Shown: positions 25,989 through 36,153, counted from the first letter of the stretch. The stretch is DNA of 64,000 nt from Glaciecola nitratireducens FR1064 (GCF_000226565.1 NC_016041.1:2542001-2606000), one strand, 5' to 3'. Translations and numbers: made by a program. The notes: generated from the letters alone by a model not told the origin.

Positions 25989-27770
25989 CTACCCGATAAC
26001 CATCATTGTTTGGCCTGCCTGCACAGCGTCGCCTTCTTTCGCGATAATCTGCTGTACAACACCTGAAACAGCACTGCGTACTTCTGTTTCCATTTTCATC
26101 GCTTCAAGAATTAGAATAACGTCGCCTTCTTCCACTTGTTCGCCTTGGCTGACCATTATTTTAAAGATGTTGCCCGATAGAGGTGAGTCAATATCGGTAC
26201 CTTCCCCCACTGGCGCAACCGGCGCTTCTGACGATGAACTTTTTGACGCAGACGATATATGGCTTACTTCACCGTCCTCAGACACTTCAACATGATAAAC
26301 CTGACCTTCAACTCGCACTTTGTAGGCAGCAGCGTCACCCGCTAAAGGCTCAGCACTGGTTGCGTCAATAACAGGTAATTCATCACTTGGCGCAGGTTCA
26401 AATGCATTGGGGTTGTCGCGATTTTCAATAAACTTTAAGCCAATCTGCGGAAACAATGCGTAGGTAAGCACGTCATCAATTTTATCTTTCGCAATACGTA
26501 ATGATTTTTGCTCAGTTAATGCGTCAAGCTCTTCTTCCAGCTTTTCTAATTCGGGAGCAATAACGTCGGCAGGACGACATGTAATCGCCTCACCGCCATC
26601 AAGTACGCGCTCTTGTAATTCTTTATTCACAGGAGCCGCTGTTGCGCCATATTCGCCTTTAAGTACGCCAGCTGTTTCCTTGGTAATACTTTTATAGCGC
26701 TCACCTGTAAGGACGTTTAATACCGCCTGAGTGCCGACAATTTGAGATGTTGGCGTTACTAGCGGAATAAAACCAAGATCCTCACGTACTCTGGGTATCT
26801 CAAGCAATACTTCATCAAACTTATCCTCAGCACCCTGCTCTTTTAACTGACCTTCCATGTTGGTTAACATACCGCCTGGAACTTGTGCAATAAGGATCCG
26901 CGCATCAACGCCTTTCAAAGAACCTTCAAACTGCGCGTATTTTTTGCGTACATCACGGAAGTAAGCGGCAATCTCAGCAAGTTTTTGTATGTCTAAGCCA
27001 GTATCACGATCGGTACCCTCAACAATTGAGACCATGGTCTCTGTCGCTGTATGGCCATAAGTCATGCTCATAGAAGACACTGCGGTGTCTAGCATATCAA
27101 TGCCAGCATCAACCGCCTTTTGATAAGTGGCCGTGCTTAAACCTGTGGTTGCGTGACACTGCATCGCAATCGGCACACTGACCGTTTCTTTTAAGCCCGA
27201 AATAAGCGCTTCACAATCGTATGGCTTCAATAGGCCAGCCATATCTTTAATACAAATAGAATGAACGCCCATGTCTTCCAAGCGTTTTGCCATATCCAAC
27301 CAAAGCGGCAAATTATGCACAGGGCTAACCGTATAAGAAATTGTGCCTTGAGCGTGCGCACCAACCTTAATGGCTGACTTAACCGCCGTTTCAAGATTAC
27401 GTACATCATTCATTGCATCGAAAATGCGGAATACGTCAACGCCATTAGCGTGCGCTCGTTCAACAAACTTTTCTACAACGTCATCTGCGTAGTGGCGGTA
27501 ACCCAGCAAATTCTGACCGCGCAACAACATTTGCTGCTTAGTTTTCGGCATGGCAGCTTTCAATGCTCGAATGCGTTCCCAAGGATCTTCACCCAAATAA
27601 CGAATGCATGAGTCAAAAGTAGCGCCGCCCCAAGACTCAATTGACCAGTAGCCAACATCATCCAGTTTAGCCGCTATAGGGAGCATATCTTCCAAGCGCA
27701 TACGAGTGGCAAGTATCGACTGATGCGCGTCACGCAAGACCAGTTCAGTAAGCTTTAATGGATTAGACAT
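25989..27770 (-). CDS. oadA: Oxaloacetate decarboxylase alpha subunit (biotin protein)
   Basis: 593 aa (family about 590-600). N-terminal carboxyltransferase TIM barrel (about 1-275; [20 protein letters not shown], and metal-ligand block MQCHATTG), a conserved PYC/OadA domain (about 290-470), an Asp/Ser/Ala-rich linker, and a C-terminal biotinyl domain with EAMKMETEV (biotin on Lys559). It moves CO2 from oxaloacetate to biotin, for release by OadB with Na+ export. It lies 10 bases after oadG and 4 before oadB. Supports Na+-driven energetics of a marine bacterium. Confidence 0.96.
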   Translation of the reverse strand: MSNPLKLTELVLRDAHQSILATRMRLEDMLPIAAKLDDVGYWSIESWGGATFDSCIRYLGEDPWERIRALKAAMPKTKQQMLLRGQNLLGYRHYADDVVEKFVERAHANGVDVFRIFDAMNDVRNLETAVKSAIKVGAHAQGTISYTVSPVHNLPLWLDMAKRLEDMGVHSICIKDMAGLLKPYDCEALISGLKETVSVPIAMQCHATTGLSTATYQKAVDAGIDMLDTAVSSMSMTYGHTATETMVSIVEGTDRDTGLDIQKLAEIAAYFRDVRKKYAQFEGSLKGVDARILIAQVPGGMLTNMEGQLKEQGAEDKFDEVLLEIPRVREDLGFIPLVTPTSQIVGTQAVLNVLTGERYKSITKETAGVLKGEYGATAAPVNKELQERVLDGGEAITCRPADVIAPELEKLEEELDALTEQKSLRIAKDKIDDVLTYALFPQIGLKFIENRDNPNAFEPAPSDELPVIDATSAEPLAGDAAAYKVRVEGQVYHVEVSEDGEVSHISSASKSSSSEAPVAPVGEGTDIDSPLSGNIFKIMVSQGEQVEEGDVILILEAMKMETEVRSAVSGVVQQIIAKEGDAVQAGQTMMVIG

Positions 27771-27780
27771 AATGTGTTCC

Positions 27781-28065
27781 CTATGATTTTAAAGTTGTGT
27801 GTCTGTGCGTGTGCACGGCTGCAGTAATCGCTGCCGCGACTTGAGGGCTCACTGACGCAGGTAATGTGTTCTTTGCCGCTTGATTCGATACAGCGCGTTT
27901 TTTTGGAGTGCTAGGAGAAGCTTCTTCCGATGGATATTTACGACAAAACCAAGCAATCGCATGGATGCCGCCGATAAGTAACACCAAAAAGGCAAACACG
28001 ACAGACATACCAACAGCCAGTAAAACTGCTGCTTCTATCAATTGGCCGGTCATTTGTGATGACAT
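27781..28065 (-). CDS. oadG: Oxaloacetate decarboxylase gamma subunit
   Basis: 94 aa. One N-terminal membrane helix (about 8-34, [20 protein letters not shown]), then a polar tail ending in [10 protein letters not shown]. The histidine-rich end corresponds to the zinc-binding C terminus of OadG. It anchors the alpha subunit to OadB and holds the complex together. It is the first gene of oadGAB; ATG at 28065 behind AGGGGACATT. The upstream 200 bases are AT-rich and hold its promoter, which I cannot pin down. Confidence 0.9.
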   Translation of the reverse strand: MSSQMTGQLIEAAVLLAVGMSVVFAFLVLLIGGIHAIAWFCRKYPSEEASPSTPKKRAVSNQAAKNTLPASVSPQVAAAITAAVHTHRHTTLKS

Positions 28066-28272
28066 AATGTCCCCTTAAAAAATGCACCCAAAAATCTGGA
28101 TAGGATAAATAGCACGCTGCGAAACGAATTACAATCGAAACAGCCTTCATATGCATACTATCAACAACATTATGCACTTTAGTTCATAAATTGTTGATTT
28201 TTATTCATTATTCACGAATTTCTAACATTTTCATAAACGGCGCGTTGGCGTTGCATCAATAGAGCGCGATAT

Positions 28273-28402
28273 GTAACTAAAAGAGATGGGCTGCCCCTGT
28301 GTTCTCGCAAACGCGCTGTTCGTCATCCTGATCGCTCACACAGCACATCCTGTGCTGTGAAGGTTTGCGAGAACACAGGGGCAGCCCATCTCTTTTAGTT
28401 AC
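28273..28402. repeat. 130-bp element with 40-bp perfect inverted repeats
   Basis: Two 40-bp arms (28273-28312 and 28363-28402) are exact reverse complements, starting GTAACTAAAAGAGATGGGCT and ending at CTCGCAAAC. The 50-bp spacer holds a second perfect hairpin, CACAGCACA-TCC-TGTGCTGTG (28339-28359). No open frame, no evident target-site duplication. It lies between the oadG start and the tRNA terminator, where it should not be transcribed strongly. The shape suits a non-autonomous palindromic mobile element (MITE-like) or a very strong RNA hairpin; copies elsewhere in the genome cannot be checked here. Confidence 0.85.
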
Positions 28403-28414
28403 TTTTTTAAAGCA

Positions 28415-28450
28415 AAAAAAAACCTTAGTTAGCAACACTAAGGTTTTTTG
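28415..28450 (-). terminator. Terminator of the tRNA-Ser/tRNA-Arg transcript
   Basis: AACCTTAGT (28421-28429) and ACTAAGGTT (28437-28445) form a 9-bp stem with a 7-base loop and A/T runs on both sides. On the minus strand a long T-run follows, about 25 bases past the last tRNA-Arg. Confidence 0.88.
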
Positions 28451-28469
28451 TAAGCCCGAGGGCCTGATA

Positions 28470-28546
28470 TGGCGCGCATGGAAGGATTCGAACCTCCGAC
28501 CGCCTGGTTCGTAGCCAGGTACTCTATCCAGCTGAGCTACATGCGC
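28470..28546 (-). tRNA. tRNA-Arg(ACG)
   Basis: The minus strand reads GCGCATGTAGCTCAGCTGGA and folds as a cloverleaf: acceptor GCGCATG/CATGCGC, D arm AGCTCAGCTGGATAGAGT, anticodon stem CCTGG/CCAGG with loop CTACGAA (anticodon ACG, read as ICG), T arm with GGTTCGAATCC. CCA is encoded (28472-28470). This is the distal copy, identical to the one 100 bases upstream. Confidence 0.98.
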
Positions 28547-28569
28547 AAAAACTCATTATCATCGATGTG

Positions 28570-28646
28570 TGGCGCGCATGGAAGGATTCGAACCTCCGAC
28601 CGCCTGGTTCGTAGCCAGGTACTCTATCCAGCTGAGCTACATGCGC
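28570..28646 (-). tRNA. tRNA-Arg(ACG), second copy
   Basis: Identical in all 77 positions to the copy at 28470-28546, at a spacing of exactly 100 bases, with CCA encoded. The 23-base spacer between the two is not repeated after the distal copy. This is the counterpart of the argV/argY/argZ/argQ array after serV in E. coli. Confidence 0.98.
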
Positions 28647-28680
28647 GTAGTTTTGTTTCACATTTAGACCATTAAAAAAA

Positions 28681-28773
28681 TGGCGGAGAGAGAGGGATTC
28701 GAACCCTCGATAGGGCTATAAACCCTATACTCCCTTAGCAGGGGAGCTCCTTCAGCCACTCGGACACCTCTCC
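28681..28773 (-). tRNA. tRNA-Ser(GCT)
   Basis: 93 nt on the minus strand with a long variable arm (AGTATAGGGTTTATAGCCCT). Acceptor GGAGAGG/CCTCTCT-type pairing, anticodon loop CTGCTAA (anticodon GCT), T arm GGTTCGAATCC, CCA encoded (28683-28681). It leads the tRNA-Ser, tRNA-Arg, tRNA-Arg transcript behind csrA, the same order as csrA-serV-argV in E. coli. Confidence 0.98.
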
Positions 28774-28901
28774 TAAATGTGGGGCGGAAGTTTAATGAAT
28801 CGACAGTATAAGTCAATGCTTTTTTAGAAACTTCTTCGCTATTCTTAACCGATAGCCAGTTTTTTAACCAACACGCCTTCTTTTCGTACGATTAAATGCA
28901 A

Positions 28902-28925
28902 AAAACTCAGAATGACCTGAGTTTT
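28902..28925 (-). terminator. Rho-independent terminator of csrA
   Basis: AAAACTCAG and CTGAGTTTT pair (9 bp, 6-base loop) with T-runs on either strand. It lies about 40 bases past the csrA stop and separates it from the tRNA genes. Confidence 0.88.
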
Positions 28926-28966
28926 TTTTCACCATTGATAAAATGGCAATTATGAAAATACCAACA

Positions 28967-29164
28967 TTAGTCGTCGTTTCCGACAGCGGCTTGGTTGCCT
29001 TTTTCTGCTTGTATTCTCATATAAATCTCTTCCCTATGAACTGAAACTTCCTTGGGTGCGTTAACACCGATTCGCACTTGATTTCCTTTGACGCCTAAAA
29101 CGGTCACGGTGACGTTATCACCTACCATTAAAGTTTCCCCTACGCGTCGTGTCAAGATAAGCAT
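28967..29164 (-). CDS. csrA: Carbon storage regulator CsrA
   Basis: 65 aa, near-identical in pattern to E. coli CsrA (61 aa): [20 protein letters not shown], then [20 protein letters not shown] with the RNA-contacting R44-type residue. It dimerises and binds GGA motifs in mRNA leaders to repress or stabilise, controlling carbon flow, motility and biofilm. That links it to the flagellar cluster in this window. Strong ribosome site AAAAGGAGCGACAAC. It follows alaS by 214 bases and probably has its own promoter. Confidence 0.98.
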   Translation of the reverse strand: MLILTRRVGETLMVGDNVTVTVLGVKGNQVRIGVNAPKEVSVHREEIYMRIQAEKGNQAAVGNDD

Positions 29165-29378
29165 GTTGTCGCTCCTTTTAAGTTTAAATCCAATTAATAG
29201 CCGTCAATCTGAGTTCAGATATTAATTTGTACGACATTGACCATTAATAGATTTAAATATACTTCAATTGTTTGATTTTAGCTAAGAAAAATCTAATTAA
29301 ATTTGTTTGATTTATAACCAAGCTAGTTATTATTTACTTTAATCCTACTTTTTTACCCACAATATTTCTCACAAAATC

Positions 29379-31970
29379 TTACATGCTGCTTTCAAGCCAA
29401 CTTTTCACGGAGTCTAAAGCTTGTTCAAGATTTTCTGGTTGAGTGCCACCCGCTTGAGCCATATCAGGTCTGCCGCCGCCTTTTCCACCTACTTGACCTG
29501 CCATGTGATTGACAAGTTCGCCAGCTTTAAATTTGCCGACCAGGTCTTTTGTAACGCCTGCAATTAAGTTAACCTTGCCATCACTAGCAAGTCCCAAAGC
29601 AATCACACCAGACTGCAGTTGGTTTTTGAGGTCATCCATAATGCCTCGCAGTGCTTTCGCCTCGACACCTTGCATATTTGCTACTAGCAGCTTAACACCC
29701 TGTACATCGATTACATTGGACATAATGTCCTTGCTTTTTTGTCCAGCCATTGATTGCTTCAACTGAGCCAGCTCTTTTTCCAATTGCTTCACGTGTTGTA
29801 ATGCAGACGATACTTTGTCTACAACAGAGCTCTTGTCTGATTTTAGAAGGCTAGCAACAGCGTGCAGTTTGTTTGACTCGTCATTGACAAAGTCTTGCGC
29901 AATTTGCCCTGTCGTCGCTTCGATACGTCTTACGCCTGAAGCAATGCCGCCCTCAGAAGTAATTTTTAACAAACCAATATCGCCAGTGCGAGCAACGTGA
30001 GTTCCACCACATAGTTCAGTTGAAAACTCGCCCATTTTCACAACACGCACTTTCTCGTCGTACTTTTCACCGAACAAAGCCATCGCGCCCGACGCTTTCG
30101 CTTCGTCCAGATCCATTAACTGCGTGCTTAACGCATTGTTCGAGCGAATTTCAGCATTGACCAGATTTTCAATTTCAATTAGTTGCTTTGCAGAAATAGA
30201 TTCAAAATGAGAAAAGTCGAAACGCAGTTTTTCTGCATCAACTAACGAGCCTTTTTGCGTGACGTGATCACCGAGCAGCTTACGCAAAGCTGCATGCAAT
30301 AAGTGTGTAGCACTGTGATTTGCTTTAATGCGGTCGCGACGCTCACCGTCGATCAGTAATTCGACCTTGTCTCCGACCTTAATAAGACCCTCAATTTTCA
30401 CTCTGTGCGCAAACGCCGAACCCAGTTTCACAGTATCAACAACGGTCGCTTTACCCGTACTTGATGAAATGAGGCCAGTATCGCCTGTCTGGCCGCCTGA
30501 TTCAGCATAAAACGGCGTTTTTTCAAGCAGTAACAATGCCTCATCGCTGGCTTCACCCACCGCTTTATTGTCAACAATGATGTCGACAACCGTCGACATG
30601 CCGCTGACTTCGCTATACCCGGTAAATTCAGTTTTATGTTCAACGCTTAAGACATTGGCATAGTCGGCACCAAATTTACTCGCCGACTGCGACTGTGATT
30701 TTTGCTGCGCCATGGCCGCTTCAAACCCCTCTTCATCAATCGTTAGGCCTTGTTCACGCGCAACGTCATTGGTTAAGTCGGCGGGAAAACCATAGGTATC
30801 GTATAACTTGAAGACGAGCTCACCGGGCACCTGCTTGCCTGATAATTCGCTTAAAGCATCATTTAATATAAGCATGCCGCGCGCTAGGGTTTTCGAAAAT
30901 TGCTCTTCTTCAGTTTTGAGTACTTTTTCAACAACGGCTTGCTGCTGTTTCAGTTCAGGGTATGCCTCACCCATTTCGTCTACTAGCGTGTTTACCAGCT
31001 TGTAAAAGAAAATATCATTCGCGCCCAATTTGTAACCGTGACGCACTGCCCGACGAATAATGCGACGCAGCACATAACCGCGCCCTTCGTTAGATGGCAT
31101 CACGCCATCACAAATTAAGAAACTGCAAGAGCGAATGTGATCGGCAATAACGCGAAGTGATTTATCCTCTAAATCCTCTGTACCGACAATTTTTGCTGCT
31201 GAGGCAATTAAGCTCTGGAATAAATCAATTTCATAGTTACTGTGCACATTTTGCAGGATCGCAGAAATACGCTCCAAGCCCATCCCAGTATCGATAGAAG
31301 GTTTTGGCAACGGCAGCATGTCACCATTTTGCTGACGATTGAACTGCATGAAAACCAAGTTCCAAATTTCAATAAAGCGGTCGCCATCTTCCTCGGCAGA
31401 GCCTGGAGGCCCGCCCCAGATATGTTCGCCATGGTCATAGAATATTTCAGAACACGGGCCACATGGGCCCGTATCGCCCATTGACCAGAAATTATCTGAA
31501 GTGGCAATACGGATGATTCTCTCGGCTGGAATACCTATCTTCTGTTCCCAAATATCAAAGGCCTCGTCGTCCTCATGGTAAACAGTAACCAGCAGCTTAT
31601 CTTTCTCCAGACCAAGCTCACCGGTTAAAAATTGCCATGCAAATTTAATCGCCTCTTCTTTGAAATAGTCACCGAAACTAAAATTCCCCAACATTTCAAA
31701 AAACGTATGGTGTCTAGCCGTGTAGCCGACATTTTCCAAATCATTGTGCTTACCGCCTGCTCGAACACATCGCTGTGACGAAACCGCGCGAGTATAGCTG
31801 CGCTGCTCAGCACCTAGAAATACGTCTTTAAACTGATTCATACCAGCATTGGTAAACAGCAACGTTGGATCATCATGCGGAACCAGCGATGAACTGGGAA
31901 CAAGTTGATGTTGATGTTGTTGAAAATATTCAAAGAAAGTGCGTCGTAAATCGGCTGTAGAGCGTACCAT
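29379..31970 (-). CDS. alaS: Alanyl-tRNA synthetase
   Basis: 863 aa (E. coli 876). Class II catalytic core at the N terminus ([36 protein letters not shown]), tRNA-recognition region, the editing domain with [11 protein letters not shown] and the zinc-binding CGGTH, then a coiled coil ([18 protein letters not shown]) and the glycine-rich C-Ala domain ([15 protein letters not shown]). It charges tRNA-Ala and hydrolyses mischarged Ser/Gly. Sits between recX and csrA, the conserved gammaproteobacterial order. ATG at 31970. Confidence 0.98.
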   Translation of the reverse strand: MVRSTADLRRTFFEYFQQHQHQLVPSSSLVPHDDPTLLFTNAGMNQFKDVFLGAEQRSYTRAVSSQRCVRAGGKHNDLENVGYTARHHTFFEMLGNFSFGDYFKEEAIKFAWQFLTGELGLEKDKLLVTVYHEDDEAFDIWEQKIGIPAERIIRIATSDNFWSMGDTGPCGPCSEIFYDHGEHIWGGPPGSAEEDGDRFIEIWNLVFMQFNRQQNGDMLPLPKPSIDTGMGLERISAILQNVHSNYEIDLFQSLIASAAKIVGTEDLEDKSLRVIADHIRSCSFLICDGVMPSNEGRGYVLRRIIRRAVRHGYKLGANDIFFYKLVNTLVDEMGEAYPELKQQQAVVEKVLKTEEEQFSKTLARGMLILNDALSELSGKQVPGELVFKLYDTYGFPADLTNDVAREQGLTIDEEGFEAAMAQQKSQSQSASKFGADYANVLSVEHKTEFTGYSEVSGMSTVVDIIVDNKAVGEASDEALLLLEKTPFYAESGGQTGDTGLISSSTGKATVVDTVKLGSAFAHRVKIEGLIKVGDKVELLIDGERRDRIKANHSATHLLHAALRKLLGDHVTQKGSLVDAEKLRFDFSHFESISAKQLIEIENLVNAEIRSNNALSTQLMDLDEAKASGAMALFGEKYDEKVRVVKMGEFSTELCGGTHVARTGDIGLLKITSEGGIASGVRRIEATTGQIAQDFVNDESNKLHAVASLLKSDKSSVVDKVSSALQHVKQLEKELAQLKQSMAGQKSKDIMSNVIDVQGVKLLVANMQGVEAKALRGIMDDLKNQLQSGVIALGLASDGKVNLIAGVTKDLVGKFKAGELVNHMAGQVGGKGGGRPDMAQAGGTQPENLEQALDSVKSWLESSM

Positions 31971-32088
31971 TAATGTTCCTAAATCGTTCTGAATGAGGGA
32001 TAAATGCGAAAATATATGCGAAAACCAGAAGATAGCATGTAAACAGTGAGTTTGTTAAGCCTCTTGAGGCTGCAATTTACGTAAAGCG

Positions 32089-32532
32089 TCACTCAAATGC
32101 ATATTTAATTTGCTCTTGCGCAAAACCACGGTACTGCAAAAATCGCATTTGCTTTTGTTTTGCAGTCCAGTCATCGGGCAAATCCTCACCAAATCGTTTC
32201 ACTCTCACGGCTTTAGACGACTCAAACCAATCAAAATCATCATCATTAACAAGCTCTCTTACCAATGCAAAATCAATATTGTGATTATTCAATTCACGCT
32301 CTATAAAAACCGGGCCTTTGCCACGATAATATGCGCCTCGCACTACCGCCTCTGCGAAACGAAGGTCGCTCTGAATATCTTTTTCAGCAAACTTTTTAAT
32401 TGTTTCGTCTATGATGTCCGCGCTTATTTCTAAATCTGACAGTTTTTTACGCAGCTCAGTTTGGCTATGTTCTCGGCGCGACAGCAAACGGGTTAGTTTG
32501 TGCCTAATGATCTTTGCATCGTTATCTGACAT
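32089..32532 (-). CDS. recX: Regulatory protein RecX
   Basis: 147 aa from the ATG at 32532 (MSDNDAKIIRHKLTRLLSRR); a TTG at 32553 or ATG at 32544 would add up to 7 residues, and no choice has a well-spaced ribosome site. It has the three-helix repeats of RecX: LSRREHSQTELRKKL, then DLRFAEAVVRGAYYRGKGPV and the C-terminal QKQMRFLQYRGFAQEQIKYA. RecX modulates RecA filaments. recA usually stands directly upstream, but here the neighbour is a divergent FemAB-like gene only 37 bases away. alaS follows 118 bases downstream. Confidence 0.9.
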   Translation of the reverse strand: MSDNDAKIIRHKLTRLLSRREHSQTELRKKLSDLEISADIIDETIKKFAEKDIQSDLRFAEAVVRGAYYRGKGPVFIERELNNHNIDFALVRELVNDDDFDWFESSKAVRVKRFGEDLPDDWTAKQKQMRFLQYRGFAQEQIKYAFE

Positions 32533-32569
32533 AGTGACTAACATTCTTCCCAATAATTAAATTTCAAAT

Positions 32570-33766
32570 ATGGCGTTAAGCTGGCAACCCATTCTCAGTG
32601 TAGATGATATAACTCAACAACAGTGGCGACAACTGTCCGATGATAATCCTGACTATTCAAGCCCTTTCTTAAGCTATGTATTTCTCAAAGGCTTGGAAAT
32701 GTCAGGGTCTGTGGATGGCAAGACTGGATGGCACAGTTACCATATTGGTATTTTTGACAGCGTCGATGAAAATCAAATAGAAAGACTCATCGGCTTCATT
32801 CCTTGCTACTTAAAAACTCACTCCTACGGCGAGTACGTTTTCGATCACGCTTGGGCCAATGCATACCAGCATCATCAAGTTCCTTATTATCCCAAACTGG
32901 TAGCCTGCATTCCGTTCACGCCAGTCACCGGAAGTCGCATGTTAGTCGATGCCAGCAGCTCGCACTCGTTCGAGGAAATAACGCTATTTGTGCTCGCAAG
33001 CGCTGACAACATACTAGAACAAGCGCGCGCCTCATCCTTACATTATCTGTTTTTACCCAAATACCAAAGTGATCGGCTGGCTGAAGACAAGTTGTTGCAG
33101 CGCTTAAGTGTGCAGTTTGTTTGGCAAAATAAAGGCTATCAAGATTTCGATGCCTTTATGCAGCAAATGACCTCTAGGAAACGCCGTTCAATCCGCAAAG
33201 AAAGAGCAGGTGCTCTCGCAATATCTGAATTAGAAACCGTCATCATAAAAAGGTTAACCGGAGACTTATTGACAAAAGAGGTATTGGCCGACTTCTATTT
33301 GTGTTACCAGCAAACCTACTTAAAACGCAGCGGCCACGCTGGGTATCTAACCAAAGCTTTTTTTGATTACCTGCAAACGCACATGCGAGACAATATGCTG
33401 ATTGTCATGGCTTATAACTCAGGAACGTGCATTGCGGCAGCGTTGTTTTTTTATAACGATGAGCAATTATTCGGACGCTATTGGGGCGCGCTTCAAGACG
33501 TGTCAGGCCTGCACTTTGAATGTTGTTACTATCAAGGCATAGAGTTTGCGATAGAAAAGCAACTTCGCCAATTTAATCCCGGTACGCAAGGCGAACATAA
33601 AATACTCAGGGGCTTTGAACCTACATTTTGCTATTCAAACCATTATTTACAGCACCCCGACTTTCAGGCTGCAGTAGATGATTTTCTGCAACGCGAAAAA
33701 ATTGGTGTCCAACAATATAAGCTGCAGGGCGAGAGTGTTCTGCCCTTCAAGCAAGTAGAAAAGTGA
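32570..33766 (+). CDS. FemAB-like / DUF482 family acyltransferase
   Basis: 398 aa. The pattern is that of the FemAB_like family (PF04339, a GNAT-fold relative): FLKGLEMSGSVDGKTGWHSY near the start, then GEYVFDHAWANAYQHHQVPY, YYPKLVACIPFTPVTG, and a C-terminal block RYWGALQDVSGLHFECCYYQ and FNPGTQGEHKILRGFEP. Members are annotated as N-acyltransferases or peptidoglycan-biosynthesis proteins with no proven substrate. A basic patch (MTSRKRRSIRKERAG) lies mid-protein. The ATG at 32570 has no obvious ribosome site. Divergent from recX with a 37-base gap. Confidence 0.85.
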   Translation: MALSWQPILSVDDITQQQWRQLSDDNPDYSSPFLSYVFLKGLEMSGSVDGKTGWHSYHIGIFDSVDENQIERLIGFIPCYLKTHSYGEYVFDHAWANAYQHHQVPYYPKLVACIPFTPVTGSRMLVDASSSHSFEEITLFVLASADNILEQARASSLHYLFLPKYQSDRLAEDKLLQRLSVQFVWQNKGYQDFDAFMQQMTSRKRRSIRKERAGALAISELETVIIKRLTGDLLTKEVLADFYLCYQQTYLKRSGHAGYLTKAFFDYLQTHMRDNMLIVMAYNSGTCIAAALFFYNDEQLFGRYWGALQDVSGLHFECCYYQGIEFAIEKQLRQFNPGTQGEHKILRGFEPTFCYSNHYLQHPDFQAAVDDFLQREKIGVQQYKLQGESVLPFKQVEK

Positions 33767-33823
33767 ACCTATTTGCGAAGTTATCACTACAAGTAAACAA
33801 CTTTTACGTTTCTGAAACAAAAA

Positions 33824-33934
33824 GTAACGATTTAGTTACGGACTTAAGCGTTCATGATCATTAAGATGTTGGCGCAACAGTAGCGATAAGGTAGTTTTAT
33901 CGACTGATATTTTACTGTTGTTACCCGTGTAACA
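33824..33934. promoter_or_regulatory. Palindromes upstream of the M13 peptidase gene
   Basis: Two GTAAC-based palindromes lie in the 220-base gap: GTAAC-N6-GTTAC (33824-33839) and TGTTAC-CCGT-GTAACA (33919-33934), the second 53 bases before the peptidase start. They look like operator sites for an unknown dimeric regulator. No promoter hexamers are good enough to call. Confidence 0.35.
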
Positions 33935-33986
33935 TCAAATTAAATCCCAAATAATAAAAATAATTTAAACGACAAAAAGGTAAACC

Positions 33987-36071
33987 ATGAAAAAGTCAAT
34001 TTTAGCCTTGGCTATCGTCAGCAGCTTTGTGCTTGGCGCTTGTGATTCAACGAAAACAGACGAGGCGGTTGCTAAACAAGCAGCAAAAGATAGTAAAGAG
34101 CAATTAAACACCCAACCAGAGTTAGGTTCATTTGGTGTTGAATTAGCTGCTCGTAATGAAGCAATTAAGCCCGGCGATGATTTTTTCATGTACGCAAGTG
34201 GCACTTGGTATGACAATTTTGAAATGCCTTCTGATAAAACACGTTATGGCGCGTTCTCTGTACTCGCCGACCGCAGCGAAGACCGTGTGAAACAAATTAT
34301 CGACGATATCAGCCAAGCAAAAGATTTGTCCTTTGAAGAGCAACTTATTGCTAACTTTTACAACGCATATATGGATGTTGAAACAATCAACGCAAAAGGG
34401 TTACAACCGATAAAGCCTGTTTTAGACCAAATCAATGAAATAGATTCAGTGATTGATTTGACCTCTATGTTCGGCAATTCTTGGCTCACAGGCGTTTCTA
34501 GCCCGATCAATGCTGGACTTGGTTTTAACCGTTTAGATCCAAATGAATATCAATTGTCTGTAGGCACAGGTGGTCTTGGTTTGCCAGACCGCAGCTACTA
34601 CTTAACCGATACCGAACGCTTTACGACCATTCTTGCTGCATATAAAGAAAACATCACTAAGGTACTGACACTTGCTGGCGTTGAAGATGCAGCAAATAAA
34701 GCAGATCAAATCATTGCATTAGAAACAAAAATAGCTGAAGCACAATGGCCTCGTGAACAACGCAGAAACCGTGACCTAACGCTCAACCAAGTAAGCCGTG
34801 CCGACCTTTTGAAAGACTATCCAGGCTTTGATTGGGACACTTATTTTGCGTCTTCAGGTTATAAAATCCCAGCGCTGAACATTACTCAGCCAGACCCCGT
34901 TAAAGACATGATCAAATTAGTCAATGAGCAACCTTTGTCGGTTTGGAAAGACTATTTAACCTATCATGCTGTTAGCAACAACTCAGATATGCTTTCTGAG
35001 GAAATTTACCTCAGTAATTTTGAGTTTTACGGAACAGTGTTGAATGGCCAGAAAGAACCTAGACCACGTTGGAAGCGCGCTATATCTCAGATGTCGGGGA
35101 CACAGTCACTCGGCTTCGCTATTGGTAAAGTTTACGTAGACAAATATTTCCCTGAAAGTTCTAAAGAAAAGATGGCTACCTTAGTAGAAAACTTGCGCAA
35201 AGCACTTGGTGAACGCATAGACAGTCTTGATTGGATGGGTGCAGAAACTAAAGTTAATGCGAAAGACAAGCTAATGGCTTTCCGTCCCAAAATTGGCTAC
35301 CCAGACGAATGGCAGGGTTTTGAAGGCATTTCTATCAGCGATGAAGATGTATTAAGCAATGTACAAAACTTGCGCAAATTCTTCCAAGCGCAAAGTGTTG
35401 AGCGTGAATTGCTTAAAACAGATAGAGAACGTTGGGGAATGGCTCCTCAGCAGGTAAATGCCTACTATAATAGTTCATTCAATGAAATAGTATTCCCTGC
35501 GGCTATTTTACAAGCGCCGTTTTTTGATCCAAATGCTGACGATGCCGTAAACTATGGTGCAATTGGAGCTGTAATTGGACACGAAATGGGTCACGGTTTT
35601 GATGACCAAGGTTCAAAGTCAGATGCGAACGGTATTCAACGCAACTGGTGGACAGAGGAAGATCGTGCCGCTTTTGATGAGAAAGCCGACAAGCTTGCTG
35701 CCCAATACAGCGAATACGAGCCGATTCCAGGTAACTTTGTAAATGGTCGCAACAGCTTAGGCGAAAACATTGGCGATGTAGGTGGTTTGGCAATGGCTTA
35801 TCATGCATACCAGCTATCACTGAATGGCAAAGAAGCACCTGTTATTAACGGCTTGACCGGCGACCAGCGTTTCTTTTTAGCGTGGGCACAAGTGTGGCGT
35901 GAAAAACGCACTGAGCAAAGTATGTTAAATCAGCTTCGCGCAGGCACTCATGCACCAGGTCGATACAGAGCGCAAGCTCCACGAAACCACGATGCATGGT
36001 ACAAAGCCTTTAACGTGCAGCCGGGTGATGCGCTTTATCTTGCGCCAGAGGACAGAGTGCGTATCTGGTAG
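33987..36071 (+). CDS. pepO: M13 family zinc metallopeptidase, lipoprotein (PepO/neprilysin type)
   Basis: 694 aa, normal for M13. A lipoprotein signal ends at LGAC (Cys19). Peptidase_M13_N spans about 55-435. The catalytic C-terminal domain has NAYYN (substrate binding), the zinc site HEMGH (H532, E533, H536) and GENIGDVGG with the third ligand E593 and D597. It ends in RVRIW, where eukaryotic members have CxxW. It should cut short peptides at hydrophobic residues, in the periplasm or at the outer membrane. ATG at 33987 behind AAAAGGTAAACC; a strong terminator follows. Confidence 0.95.
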   Translation: MKKSILALAIVSSFVLGACDSTKTDEAVAKQAAKDSKEQLNTQPELGSFGVELAARNEAIKPGDDFFMYASGTWYDNFEMPSDKTRYGAFSVLADRSEDRVKQIIDDISQAKDLSFEEQLIANFYNAYMDVETINAKGLQPIKPVLDQINEIDSVIDLTSMFGNSWLTGVSSPINAGLGFNRLDPNEYQLSVGTGGLGLPDRSYYLTDTERFTTILAAYKENITKVLTLAGVEDAANKADQIIALETKIAEAQWPREQRRNRDLTLNQVSRADLLKDYPGFDWDTYFASSGYKIPALNITQPDPVKDMIKLVNEQPLSVWKDYLTYHAVSNNSDMLSEEIYLSNFEFYGTVLNGQKEPRPRWKRAISQMSGTQSLGFAIGKVYVDKYFPESSKEKMATLVENLRKALGERIDSLDWMGAETKVNAKDKLMAFRPKIGYPDEWQGFEGISISDEDVLSNVQNLRKFFQAQSVERELLKTDRERWGMAPQQVNAYYNSSFNEIVFPAAILQAPFFDPNADDAVNYGAIGAVIGHEMGHGFDDQGSKSDANGIQRNWWTEEDRAAFDEKADKLAAQYSEYEPIPGNFVNGRNSLGENIGDVGGLAMAYHAYQLSLNGKEAPVINGLTGDQRFFLAWAQVWREKRTEQSMLNQLRAGTHAPGRYRAQAPRNHDAWYKAFNVQPGDALYLAPEDRVRIW

Positions 36072-36153
36072 TTATACTAAAACAGCAGTGCTGGTATTAG
36101 CGACTCTTGTTTGGTAAGAATGCGTATTTAGTGAGAGTACGCATTCGAAAAAC

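Noticed and set aside
28469..28675. 68-aa plus-strand frame (MARMEGFEPPTAWFV...)
   Set aside because: It is the antisense of the two tRNA-Arg genes; the repeated peptide simply mirrors the tRNA duplication.
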